This document shows, in pieces, positions 10,346 through 21,920 of a stretch of DNA of 64,000 nucleotides. The notes below the pieces were generated by a model, which saw only the letters and a list, made by a program, of their open reading frames with translations, searched no databases and was not told the origin of the DNA. Origin of the DNA: Heliocidaris erythrogramma (Eukaryota > Echinodermata > Echinoidea > Camarodonta > Echinometridae); NCBI GenBank assembly GCA_025617745.1, contig CM046856.1:32792208-32856207 (forward strand). Direction: 5' to 3'. Every line of letters begins with the position of its first letter. Within the stretch, counting starts at the first letter, position 1. A program made the translations under genes and the position numbers.

Positions 10346-12059
10346 AGTCTATTTAACGGAGTTGTACAGGTAGGTTTTCAGGTGTTTTTGAAGATGTGAA
10401 CGGAGTATACGGGTGTATGGTCAACTTATTTTATTATTCGTTTTGACGGTTATGTAAGACTACTTGAGACAGGTATATGGACGAGCGCGTCTATATTATG
10501 TTCAGTTGTCTCATGTCAATATTTGCTGACCAGTTTTGACTTCACTTGAGAGAGACGCTTACAAATAAAACCCTAAACTTACAAAAGTAAAGTTAGTTTC
10601 GACAATTTTGTCGTCAGCATTTTGAAGAACATGCAGTGTGTCACACCATCAACTCATGTACTATTCTCCAAAGGTGCCTTTTCTGAAAATCTTACTACAA
10701 TTCATTTTCTCGTTAGAATTTGTTGATTAACTTGTTAAACAATTTGATCCGACCGACACCCCACGCCCTCCCTTCAAAGTGGGCCAACGACGCCCCTACA
10801 TTATTCGTCCTTTTTCGTGTTCCTTTCCGCTTTCTTCTAGTCCTTTCCTTTTTATCTTCTTCGTGTTCTTCATAATAAGCTTAGTCATTTTCTTTTTCCT
10901 TCTTTTCTTGTCTGGGGTCATTTATTTCATATTTCTACTTTTTGTCCACTCTCAACAATCATTAAACTCATCTGTCATCAGATATCGCCGGGGGATCTCG
11001 CTGCATATGATAGAGGATTGGAGCCGCAGTGGCTGTAAATGCACATTACACCCCACATCCATATATAATGGTTATATGCAGGTTTTTCACGGGTTCTCCT
11101 TCAAAGTCACTATGTTTTTCCCCTCTTTCTTTCTTTCTTTCTTTCTTTTTGTTGTTGGTTGGTTTGTTTTGTTTTGGAGCTATTTATTGTTGCTTACATC
11201 TACCTGGTAGGCTTAGTGGCCATATATGGTCAACAGTGGAACATACATGACCCTGTTCGGACCATATTTGGTCTGTGATGGCAACTTGGTTATTTTTAGA
11301 AGTCTGGAACTAAGAGACACTAATAGTGCACGCCCCCGTATAAGATAGATGTGATGTGCATCTCTAAGCACTAAGACTAATTCAATTGGACAGGAGCGAA
11401 TGGTTTGTATGGCATCTGCTCGTTGTGTTTAGCGTTTTCACATGTGAAAAATATCCTGTAGAAACCATTGTATACGTACAACTAGCCAAACAAAGAGCAA
11501 GTTCACTTCAGTATGGGCAAGCATGTATACAACTAAAAAGAAACTAGCTGATATGAAACAATGGATAATATGCATTGAGTCTATAACGGTTTTTTTTTTT
11601 GGGGGGGGGGGGGAATTGATTTGTTCGAATATCTATTAAACTGTAATTCATATGGCGGCTGTGGGGCTGTCTGCAAATGGCTATCTGTCAAACGATAAAA
11701 CCACAAATGATTTTGCTGCCAAAAGCATATGGAATTAGCAAGAATGTATCTTCCCTGGGGCATCTATGAACCCACTTCTTAAGACCTCAGCGATAATCGA
11801 TTTTATTTCTTTTATAATCTAAATTACGGTCTTCGAATAACGCTGGAAACTTTAATAATTAACTACCCTCGAAAAGTGGCATTTATCTGTACTATGCAAA
11901 TCAATTCCCTTTTTGAACGTCTGTTTTAGCCTTCTAATTTTAGAATGGTATAATATTGTCCTTCTTCGATACCTTAATAATCAAATAATAATTAAAAAAA
12001 TGATGATGATGATGATGATGGTTTCCATCTGAAGCCATACATCTTATCCTCGAATTAAA
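10346..12059. other. No recognisable gene
   Basis: AT-rich spacer. The ORF-like frames near 10780-11210 are pyrimidine-rich low complexity, including a (TTTC)n run near 11125-11150. A G tract lies at 11600-11613 and a (GAT)n microsatellite at 12000-12020. Confidence 0.5.
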
Positions 12060-12069
12060 GAGGATTGCT

Positions 12070-12525
12070 GGATTCTAGGACAACTACCCCCTGGAAAACC
12101 CCTAGGACAATTACCCCAGGACAACTACCCCAGGACAATTATCCCGGGACGATTACCCCCTGGTGTGTTTCATAAAGCTGTTCGTAAGTTACGCACGACT
12201 TTACGCACGACTGGTGATCAGTTCTTGTGCTAAATGATTGGGAATCTGATTTAGTATAGCACCCAAGAACATGTTCCAGTCGTTCGTAAAGTCATTCGTA
12301 ACTTTACGAACAGCTTTATGAAACACCCCCGTGGACAGTTACCCCCAGGGAATATTACCCCATAAAGTTACGATCACTTCGAACACAAAATTTTAGCCCC
12401 CCCCCCCCCCCCAGACATCTACCCCCGGACAATCACCCCCGGACAACTACCGCAGAATCTGGGGATAGTTGTCCGGGGGTAATTGTCCGGAGGTAATTGT
12501 CTAGGGGGTAATTGTCCGGATACGG
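12070..12525. mobile_element. Foldback element built from GGACAATTACCCC repeats
   Basis: The left part (12075-12455) contains many copies of GGACAA(C/T)TACCCC on the plus strand. The short right part (12466-12522) contains the inverted form GGGGGTAATTGTCCGG. The outer ends are also similar (left TTCTAGGACAACTACCCC, right complement TATCCGGACAATTACCCC). The interior is interrupted by a separate MITE at 12162-12330 and a poly-C tract near 12398-12412. This gives an inverted-repeat element whose arms are a 14-bp minisatellite. Confidence 0.7.
12162..12330. mobile_element. 169-bp palindromic MITE (GTGTTTCATAAAGCTGTTCG family)
   Basis: The left arm GTGTTTCATAAAGCTGTTCG is repeated in inverse at 12310-12328, and the arms pair for about 54 bases with few mismatches. 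Even the central loop (TTCTTGTGCTAAAT against ATTTAGTATAGCAC) pairs partly. No ORF. It is a nonautonomous DNA transposon nested in the GGACAATTACCCC element. Confidence 0.85.
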
Positions 12526-12862
12526 GATTGCTGATCTCAAATCTGACTTATTGTGTCGTAAAAGTAGTTCTTTTGAAAACGTAGTCCTTAATGTTCATGG
12601 TAGGTTGCAACTGTATAACTGTATTTCTGAAAAAGCAATCTTCAGTTCTGGGAATGACAGAAAGTAAAATCTCACGGAATCATACGAAAATTACACATTT
12701 TGAAAGCCTGTTTCACACGAGGAATCATTTTGATTGCGTTTTTACCTGCGCTTATCAAGCCTGTGATGCGGTAAAAAAAAAATTAACAGTTGGAAAGAGT
12801 CTCCCCAAATAAATATTTCAGAATATTTTCAATAAATTTTCTGACTAGTTGTTACGTGTGAG

Positions 12863-13140
12863 CACTGGCGGATCCAGGGGGGGGGGGGCACAGCCGGCCC
12901 GTGCCCCCCCCCCCCCCTTTTGGAAGAGAAGTATGAATTTTTACCATGGACGATCCGCCATTTTCTCGATTGTGCCCCCCCCCCCCCCCCCCCCTTTTAG
13001 AGTGAAGCCCTTTTTTTTTTTTTTTATTTGCTTGTCAGGGAATTACGGAGGGAAACTGGACCCCATAACCACTTACTAAGCGATTTTTGAAGGTTTGGCG
13101 AAAAATTTGTTTGTCCCTACACTCCCCCCCCCCCCCCCAT
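12863..13140 (+). mobile_element. hAT-like MITE, copy a (right end lost)
   Basis: Starts CACTGGCGGATCCAGG and is collinear with the complete copy at 60964-61275: GGCCCGTGCCC, poly-C, TTTGGAAGA-type segment, CGATCCGCCATTTTCTCGAT, poly-C, TTTTAGA.TGAAG, poly-T, GCTTGTCAGGGAA, GGACCCCATAAC. The right terminus is missing where the 3' end of LINE-B begins. Confidence 0.82.
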
Positions 13141-13719
13141 ACTTAACGAGAATTTTGTTTGGTTGTTTGTTTGCAGATGCTTTTCTGCATTTATTTCATA
13201 ATCAATGTTAAACAACAATTGCATTCAAACGTAACATATAAAGGATGAGCGATAAACTTACATAGAAATAATTGAGTGTTTACATCATGAATGTAACCAT
13301 CTTACAGTGATAACATATACACGTACCAATAATATAGTGAGAATAGATATAATTCGATATAAAACATTTGATGATGTAGGTACAATTATTTACAAAATGC
13401 AGAGGGCAAAACTATCATAAGCAAATGCTTCAGACGATAGTAGCCCAGAATTACACGCGTATAGATGAGGAGGATTCAGGAAATAAATATAGAAATAATT
13501 CGCCATATTGTAAATTCAAGAAAATTGCATACATTGAGATTCACCTATGAATCGCCACATTGTAATTTTAAGGGAATTGCATATATCTGTGCCATGAGTG
13601 CGCTGGTGAAAAGTGCATATAGCTGGGGATTATGGTATTGCAGAGAATGTAATTGTATGGAGGGAAGTTGAGTTTGGTTTAAGGGTAACAAGGGTTACAG
13701 GACAATCAGTGGTCGATAT

Positions 13720-14853
13720 TCAAATATTCAAATGAGAAGAAGCAGATTTTATATTTCCAGGTAGTGAGTTCCATATATCAGGACCTTTGTGTCTAATAGT
13801 TTTTTGCGCCAGGAATAGTCTGGAATTGTTCAAGTGAATATCAGAAGAATGACGAGTTAGATAGGAATGAACGCTGGAGTTTTGAATGAAAGCAGTTTGA
13901 AGAGTACTAGGTAGAGATTGTTTCGAGAATTTAAACATAAAAATAGCCGTTTGGAAAACACGAATGTCATTTATTTTAAGTTTGAGTTTGTAAAATAATG
14001 GATCTGTGTTTGCTAAATAGTGCGAAGCCGTACAAATGCGCAGCGCTTTTTTCTGGAGTAAAAGTAAGGAATTACTTCTTGTTATGTAGGAATTTCCCCA
14101 TGCCAGGTTACAGTAAGATAAATACGGATACACTAGCGCATTATACAATATGAATAAGGATTTTTGAAGTAAACTGTCTTTTAGTTTGTTTAATATACCT
14201 ACTCCTCTTGATATGTTAGATGATATATTATCAATGTGATTTTTCCACGTTAAATTGGAATCCATTAACACACCCAAGAATTTTGTTGAATCTTTACTAG
14301 TAAGGGTAATATCGTCAATTATTATATCGTCGTGGAAAAAATTTGATGAACTCGCAGTCTTAAAGTTGTTTGAAGTTAGTTTTGCTTATATTTAACGAAA
14401 GTTTATTGCATTTAAACCAATGGGATATATTGATTAATTGTGTATTAATTGTTTCAATTAGTTCATTTAAATTCTTATGAGAATGAAATACGTTGGTGTC
14501 ATCTGCAAATAATATATATGATAATGATGGCGCAGAATGAACAATGTCGTTAACATAAATTAGAAAAAGGAGTGGACCCAAAATGGATCCTTGGGGAACG
14601 CCACATTTTATATGTAACTTTTAAACCAAGATAGGGTATTTCCCCTTATTCCATAATGCCTAAGCTTTTGTATTAGAATTGAACGATCAATGGTATCGAA
14701 TGCTTTCGAAAGGTCCATAAAAATTCCAATTGTGTGCTCCTTTTTAGAGAGGGATTTAGTAATTTTATCAGTTAATTCAAGGATTGCATAGTCAGTTGAA
14801 AGGCTCTTTCGGAATCCATATTGGTTTGGAGTAAGTACATTATTTGTAGCCAA
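13720..14853 (-). pseudogene. LINE-B reverse transcriptase core and C-terminus, three broken frames
   Basis: Frame 14853-14608 has YGFRKSLSTDYA and motif A FMDLSKAFDTID. The next frame, which begins within GVPQGSILG near 14600, has LFLIYVNDIV and the catalytic FADDTN. The third (14277-13720) has GVLMDSNLTWKNHI, LVYPYLSYCNLAWG and LTRHSSDIHL. Catalytic aspartates remain, but the frames are separated by indels. Confidence 0.82.
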
Positions 14854-14983
14854 AAAAGAATATAATCTCTTGTAGCCAATTTTTTCCAGTATTTTGGATA
14901 TGCTTGACAGTAAAGAAATCGGACGATAGTTACTTATTAAGATGGATCATCTTTTTTGTGGATGGAAATTACTTTCGCAATTT

Positions 14984-16144
14984 TCAGTGCATCAGGAAAT
15001 ATTCCCAAGGAGAGGGATAGATTAAAGATGTGAGTGGGGGAGATGTTATGTAATAAATGATTTGTTTTAGGAGATGAACACTTATTTCGTCATGTCCACT
15101 TGATTTTGTATCATTTAATAATCGGACAATTTCTAAAATCTCATGGTCATTAGTTGGATTAAAAAACAAAGAGGCGTTGTTATTGTTTGGAAGGTATTGA
15201 GAAAAATATCCATGGTCTGTTTGAATTTTTGATGCTAAATCTGGTCCAATATTTATAAAGAAATTGTTAAAAGAATTTGCTATTTCATCAGGGTTATTAA
15301 TAACACGGTTATTATGAGTGAATTCTATTTTAGGGTGAGAGTCTTTCTGGCGAACAAGTATATTATTTACAGTTTTCCAAAGGGAACCCGTGTTATTTTT
15401 ATTGTTTTCAATTGTTCGTGAGAAGTATAATTTACGAGAAATGCGGATAACTGTTGTTAATTTATTACGGTATTTAGTGTATTTTGTATGATTCTCAGTA
15501 TTTGGTTGACGTAGTGATTTTTTATATAAGATATTTCTAGTATGTATTGATTTAATAATTCCTCGTGTAATCCAAGGATGTTTACTACGGTTTTTATGTA
15601 ACTTTATTTTTTGTAAAATGATGTTTTTGTTATAATAATATGAGAGCTTATTAATAAAAATTTCATAGGTTTTATTGACATCATCTTCACAAAGTACGTC
15701 CTGCCATGCTTCTTCATATAAATCATGAATAAATGCATCTATATTTTGTTTTGTTTCAGCCCTTTGCATTCGAAAACTAATCTTTTTCTCCGGTACAATT
15801 TGCTTTACTCTAGTTATCATGAATACAGGAAGATGGTCAGAAATGTCATAATACAGTACACCATTGTCTTTATTAATATGATCATTAGAGAAAATTTTAT
15901 CGATTATTGATTGTGTTGAGCTGGTAATCCTGGTTGGTTTATCGATATGTGAGTGGAGGGAATGGGATGACAAGATGTTTATAAGTTGAAGGCAGTGGTA
16001 ACTGTGAGGGGTTGAAAAATCGATATTAAAATCTACAATATATTTGAATTTGTCTACTGTGGAAATTTTATCAAGGCAAACGTCTATACTTTGTAACCCC
16101 GTAAGTGATGTTTTCCTGGCATCTACTAACGCAATGAAGACCAT
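14984..16144 (-). pseudogene. LINE-B ORF2 fragment: end of endonuclease and N-terminal RT region
   Basis: 386 codons without a stop, the longest open frame in the window. It carries DFNIDFS, DKPTRITSSTQSIID and DISDHLPVF (endonuclease), a Lys/Arg-rich linker, SLWKTVNNIL, FNNFFINIGPDLA and NDTKSSGHDEIS (start of the reverse transcriptase). The frame is lost before motif A. Confidence 0.85.
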
Positions 16145-16149
16145 AAAAA

Positions 16150-16276
16150 GCAGTCCTGTGGTATAGGAACGTGCTGTGTGGGTCTGGACATATTATGATG
16201 GCGTTTTTCTATGCACATTAAATTTTTACTTGGCAGCCCTAAACCCCCCCCCCCCCCCCCTCCCCCGTAGATCCGC
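16150..16276 (-). mobile_element. GC-tract MITE inside LINE-B endonuclease
   Basis: The right end reads GTAGATCCGCCACTG, the complement of the hAT-like terminus CAGTGGCGGATCTAC, preceded by a poly-C tract. The left end CAGTCCTGTGGTATAGG resembles the same terminus. It separates the endonuclease sequence VEVVYRPP from its continuation. The left boundary is uncertain. Confidence 0.45.
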
Positions 16277-16740
16277 CACTGGGTGGTCTGTATACAACTT
16301 CAACTATCGTGTTTTTTGATTTACAATAAGTCTTCAGCATCTCCAATGTGTATGTCCGGTCTTAGCTTATATTTTAAGTCTTTATGAATATAAACAGCTA
16401 CCCCACCGCCTTTCCAATTTGGCGATCTACACGAAAGAGATCATAATTTGGAATATCATATATAGGTGGAGAATTACGATTCAACCCTGTTTCCGTCAAT
16501 GCGATTAGGGAAAACTGATTTTTTTTTAGGACTGACAGAAGTAAATTGAAATTATCAAAAGTTTTGTTCAAGCTTCTATATTGTTTAGATGAATTAGACA
16601 AGTCCATTTGTAGTAGTATCATTGTTTCCTGTATTTAAAGAATTAAACTTAGTGTTAAAATCCTCAGTTGTATAGTAATCACTATGAATATTCATAGCCT
16701 GATTATCATTAAGGTCATCATTATTCATATTTTGTGGATA

Positions 16741-19700
16741 GATTGTGTGACGTTATCCTCATGCTTATGCCATGTTGTGCTGTGCGTGCAAGTGGGTGCG
16801 CAGTGAAAGTGGGTGCATGGTGTGTTATAAAGATTAAAGTAAAGAGGGTACATTAAAGTATACAATCTTTCAAAGCCAAAAAGAAAAAAAAAAAGGAAAG
16901 GTTATTTGATCAGTCTGCCGGGGGCACCAAGGATAAGTAATTGTTGATTAGATACAGCATAATATGGAGAAACAGTTTTAATACAACTATAGCATATAGG
17001 ATTCTATAGTTTAATTCAGGTATGGACCAGTGACTGGGTAGACCCGGTAAGGTCGCTGAAATTGAAAACAAAATGTGTGTAATTGTTCTCATTACGAACA
17101 AAGGCCGTACGCAGTATGTAGCGATGAGTCTATAGGGAAACACGAACATGTTTGGAAATAATAAGTTCAGTGGAGTTGGTTTGTTCTTGCAAGTGTAATG
17201 GCGAAAGTAAGGCAGCAAATGAGTGCAGTAGAATTTGCTGTAAGGAGAATGCTAGAATTACAAATTGGGAAAAAGTAGAGCTGTTAGTTGGCATAACAAG
17301 ACATGATTATATGGTTTTCAATTTGCAAAAGAGAAAAGAAACACCTTGAGCGATTAACATCAGTATGAGCACTTAAATAACAGATTGGAGGTGACTGACC
17401 GGCATAAAAGCAATCTGTTCAGTTTCGGTACAAAGTAAATAACAATACATTGTTATAAATAACACAGGAGTACAATACATTGTTATATCATTGGGGTCAA
17501 AAGTTTTGGGGAAGGTGGCCTCAATCTACATCTATTTGGTTTGCTATTTTCAGGATAAGGCTGAGAATGCGATTAAAATGGACTGTTCAGATTCGTTTTT
17601 AGTTAAACGCAGACCCCATCTCCTTGTTCTATTGAGGCGACCAGACATATATGACATTGACAATGGCACTGTGAAGATTCATACGATACTATTCCAAACC
17701 ACGTATTTGTGGTATTTCGTTCTTATGGGTTAAACACAGAATGAATAAGTGAGATGCTACAAAAAACCCTGAGGTAATATTGACCGGCATAGCAAGCTGA
17801 ATACCTATGGTAAGAAAAGGCCTACATTGACCCAGGTCGAATAGGCGAAAGACAAATTGTTTAGTATGGTCCAAAGCAAAATAAAGAGTAAAACACCAGG
17901 GGGTGGGGCAAATTTATTAATAATAATATTTCATAATAATATTTTGTTCAGATGATTGTCACCAATTTTAGAATTGGTGAATAGCACATCATATTATCAA
18001 CAGTTTGCGCAAAATATATTGCACTGAGTTAATGATCTATACAAATGTCTTTTTAAAGAAGATTTACAATGAAAATAAACGTCTATATTTCTGGTAGAAT
18101 GAATAGCACGATCCATCAACGAATACAATGTGTAGAAATGCAATCTGACAATTCTAGGTCGTAAATGTCAAAATATTCGTAAAAAATTACAATGTAAATA
18201 CAACAGGCTTACCCTTTTCCTGTGCAGCTTGAAGAGAATGTTGAGTTCTAGTATAGGTGAAAAACATTCTGTGACAATTCTCATTCTGCTTATGTTAGTT
18301 TGGAGGAATATCATAGAAAAATTGTCCCCTGAAAATTACTGCTCTTCAAATGCCTTTAAGTTCAAAATATGACGAGAAATAGCTGAAAATTTGGACCAAA
18401 CTATGAGTGTGTGAACTGTGTGCATACACATTTGTGTGTGCAGTGCATGAGACTTCATTAAGATGGAGTCAATTTCTTCGACCCAATCTTTTCTGTGCGC
18501 AATACATGTGACTTTCATCCAAGATTGGGTCAGTTTCTTATTAATTTGATGATTCCCAAACTTAACGCAGGATACGCCAGTTCTTACATAGTCAATATTT
18601 CCCATTACTTCCAGATAGTTTCTTTCCAAGTAGTTCAGCATGATCTACTCAGCTGAATCTTTAAATCTTACCTAATCTGTCATCCCAATAGCCATGATTA
18701 TGTCAAATACATCTTCTCGTTGCCACTCAAGAATCGAATTTTAAAAGATCATGCAGTTTGTTTGTCCCTTTATTTTTTTCATTTAACGAGGGGCCTTGCT
18801 AAAAGAATGATTTTGTTATTCGGAGAGAAGTTTTTACAGGTTTTTAATAACCCTTCTAGAGTGTCGATGCCTGAGGAGGTTTATACTACATTCACCATGT
18901 TCTAGATTCGACAAAAAGGAGGTCTATTTGATATATTTCTTTTTACCCCATTTAAAACTTGAGAATTCTCGGATTCTGACCTAAAGAGAAAATGTACTTT
19001 CAAGATGAAACTGTCAAGAGCGAGTTCACAAATGTATTTAACCCCGTACAAAAAAAAAAGAACCATCATATTCTGAGGGCCACTTTCTAATGTCGCGACC
19101 ACATGAAGGTTCCCCCCCCCCCCGAAATTTGAATATCGGATCTCGCTTTTCACATAGTGTGAGACATCTCAACGTGGTTGATATGCAGCACCGTATGGAC
19201 AGCAGGATATTGTACAGCATACGTTATCTTAATTAATATGTCACGCCGCACTTCTTACTTTGCAAAGAGACATATATGAACAGGGACATTCAGTATTCAA
19301 TGCACGTGAAATTCGACGTTGAAACGCGACATTCGAAGGTCTCAGCCATGTCGCTTCATCTCTCTCTCTCTCAAATAACAAACTACACATGTATTTCTAA
19401 GTTAACTCCATTTAGAACTGCTCTATAGTATATAGTTTGTCATGTAGAATGTAGAAATGACTTACTGACGCCAGTGCATTGAACTTTAGTTAGATCCTGA
19501 GCAAGAAAATTCTTTAGGCTATAACTTTGAAATAATCATAGTACATTGTGTTACCAACAGTGCATTGTGATGCATTTGTATTAATCGCGTGAGAGTTGCG
19601 ATGATATTGCAATATTGTAATGCTCTTGGAAGAATAATTGTTCAATCATGACGTATTTGCGTCACTCTTTGAAGTCATGCAATTAAAATCCGTACATTAC

Positions 19701-19900
19701 TATGATCTTGTTGTTATGAAACATCAGTGGCTTATTCAGCATAGGTTGGAGCCGGCATATGCACTTTCCACCGTTTGTAACCCCACCCCCCCCCCAAAAA
19801 AAACAACAACTGACAGTAGGTCTGCAGGACACAGGGCGCTGCATTAAGGAAACTATGTACTCCCCCCCTCCCCCCTCCCACACACACACTCACATACATT
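16741..19900. other. No recognisable gene
   Basis: AT-rich spacer of about 3.2 kb. Open frames here are short and show no family motifs. Poly-C tracts occur at 19113-19122 and 19785-19795. Confidence 0.5.
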
Positions 19901-19907
19901 CGGGATG

Positions 19908-20150
19908 TACTCGTTTTTCCGAAGGTTCATAATTCCGAAACACAAGTTCCGACATAATAGGTGGTTCATAATTCCGAAAATGAAATAAGGTACATAATTC
20001 CGAAGGTTCTTTATTCTGAAAATACAATAGAGCCCTACATATCTCTTCGGAATTATGAACCCCATTTCATTTTCGGAATTAAGTATCTTCGGAATTACAA
20101 ACCTTCGGAGTAACGACCCTTTGGAAATACGAATCTTCGGAAAACGACAT
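19908..20150. mobile_element. TTCCGAA palindromic element, copy 2
   Basis: The left half repeats TTCCGAAGGTTC and ATAATTCCGAA; the right half repeats CTTCGGAATTA and ACCTTCGGAG, so the two halves fold on each other around 20030. The ends match as inverted repeats: CGTTTTTCCGAAGGTTC at the left, CGTTTTCCGAAGATTC (complement) at the right. About 240 bp, no ORF. Confidence 0.82.
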
Positions 20151-20654
20151 GTATAAACTGACACTTATGCATCATAGGAGAATTCGGCTGCTAATGGTTT
20201 AAAGGGCAATCCAACATTGAAGACGATTTTTGTGAAAGCAGAAAAATTAAAAAAAACAGGATGGTGAAAGTTTGAAAGAAATCGGACAAGATATTTGAAA
20301 GTTGTGGATGTTTGCAAAATGAGATCACTACATCTATGCGCATGATGAGAGTCGACTGTGACATACCGGCGGTCAACTCTCCCGTTTGTCGTATAACACA
20401 AACATTTGCGGTTTTCTCCTAAACGCCTTTACCCTCGGGGCATGCAGTACTCCAAAAATATATTGCACATAGCATGTTGTTATAGGTCCTCATGAAAAAG
20501 TCCTATACTGAGTGATACATTTTGAAAAAATGACATTTCAGTCACTTTGCAAGAGAGTTGTGGGCCACTACATCACAGTGGCATTACCTATTCGGCCAAT
20601 TTGAAATTCCCAGATGTAGTGGTTACACCTTTCAAAAATTCATAACCTTTTTTT

Positions 20655-21057
20655 TTATTGCTTTTATTATTAAGTATTTGGCGTCACCTGTGCCTGGGAG
20701 GAGAAAAGCGAACTGAATCTCTATAACCCTTAGGTCTCTCCTCCCGTTATAACTGATTGGGATGTGCAGGTGTACCACTACACCGGGGTTCCCCCCCCCC
20801 CCCCCCCCGTACTCTTATTCGAATAGTGCAGTGGGTTCTTAACGTGCAAAGGTGGTGACTGTCCTCTACACGGGGCCTCCAATTAACGTCCTATCCGAGG
20901 GACGGAGTGTTTCCACTGTAACATAGCCTGCGTCTATGAAACATGAGAGGGGCACGTTAACACACAACGCAGGCTTCAGTCATCCGCCCTGGGTGGATTC
21001 GAACCCACGATCTTTGGTTGGACAGGCTTTACCAACTGAGCCAACTCGCCTCCGATT
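20655..21057 (-). mobile_element. tRNA-derived SINE (minus strand)
   Basis: The head at 21057-20990 (complement) has a box A, TGGCTCAGTTGG, and a perfect box B, GGTTCGAATCC, of a tRNA-type RNA polymerase III promoter. The body contains CCTCGGATAGGACGTTAATT followed by GGAGGCCCCGTG, a block shared with the SINE at 22373-22549. The tail near 20670-20655 is a run of TAATAATAA. A poly-C/G tract at 20791-20807 interrupts the body. Confidence 0.82.
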
Positions 21058-21920
21058 TCATTCAAACTTTCACCCATCTGCTTCTCTGATATTTCCTCTT
21101 TCTTTCAGAGGAACTTGCCATGAAGGTTGGATTTCTCTTTAACAATGTTTGTATGCATCACCACTTATTGTTCATCTTTCGTCACTTGTGTCAGACATCG
21201 ATGCAAACATGATCCGTAAACTTATGATATGCTTTAACCTGAGTATTTCGGCCTACCAAAGCCAGAGTATTTCAATCAGATGAGCTCATGGATTAGTATA
21301 CCACATAGTTTATGCCTGAAGTAGCTTGGGCAATTAAGTCGTGCAAAGAAAGATTAGTATTTTCTTAAGTAGGTATTCAAAGAAAATCACAAATATGGCA
21401 ATTAATGTATCACTAGAAACTGGGAAGCTTACAGATGGCAATCGTATAAGTTTTATGTCAACTGCGTATCTGATGATTATAAAAACAACACAAATAAAAG
21501 CTCTTCTCAGCATCTGGAATATCCGAGGATTCGCCAGAAATATAGCGATGTTTTGATGTCGTCACACTCGGGATCGATCCTGCTTAAGCAGACGACGTCC
21601 TATAATGAATGAACGTAATTGCAATGCAATTATTTATCAAATTATAAAGAGTTTGGTGTATTTAAACATGACCTTATTTCACACCATTATAAAGGGAAAG
21701 TGAAACTGATTCTGATAGCTAAAACCGTTTGATTGTAAATACACGGGAGAAAAGTCAATGATCAATGAAATAAACCCCACTTTCAAATTGAAAAGCCCTC
21801 CGAATAATAGCAGGATGGTATTCGTTCCCTCTTGAAACGCCGAACATGCCCCGGTGCAAGCAGATGAAAATACAATGGCGTCTTATTTTGTTTACAAGTG
21901 ACTGATTCCTTAATTTTTTT

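Larger units (their letters stand above)
13150..16740 (-). mobile_element. LINE-B, near-complete ORF2 of a non-LTR retrotransposon, decayed
   Basis: Read on the minus strand: Asn-rich ORF2 leader (about 16735), endonuclease with LTETGLN and GGVAVYI, then DFNIDFS (the expected Gly before Asp is Val here) and ISDHLPVF, and a basic linker. The reverse transcriptase has SSGHDEIS, YGFRKSLSTDYA, motif A FMDLSKAFDTID, motif B GVPQGSILGPLLF and motif C FADDTN, followed by the C-terminal WKNHIDNI, YLSYCNLAWG and LTRHSSDIHL blocks. The 3' end has AAATGCAGAAAAGCATCTGC and an (AAAC)-rich tail at 13150-13180. Frameshifts at about 16620, 14970, 14600 and 14340 make it inactive. Motif order fits the jockey/CR1/L2 group. 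A GC-tract MITE interrupts the endonuclease at about 16150-16276. Confidence 0.88.
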
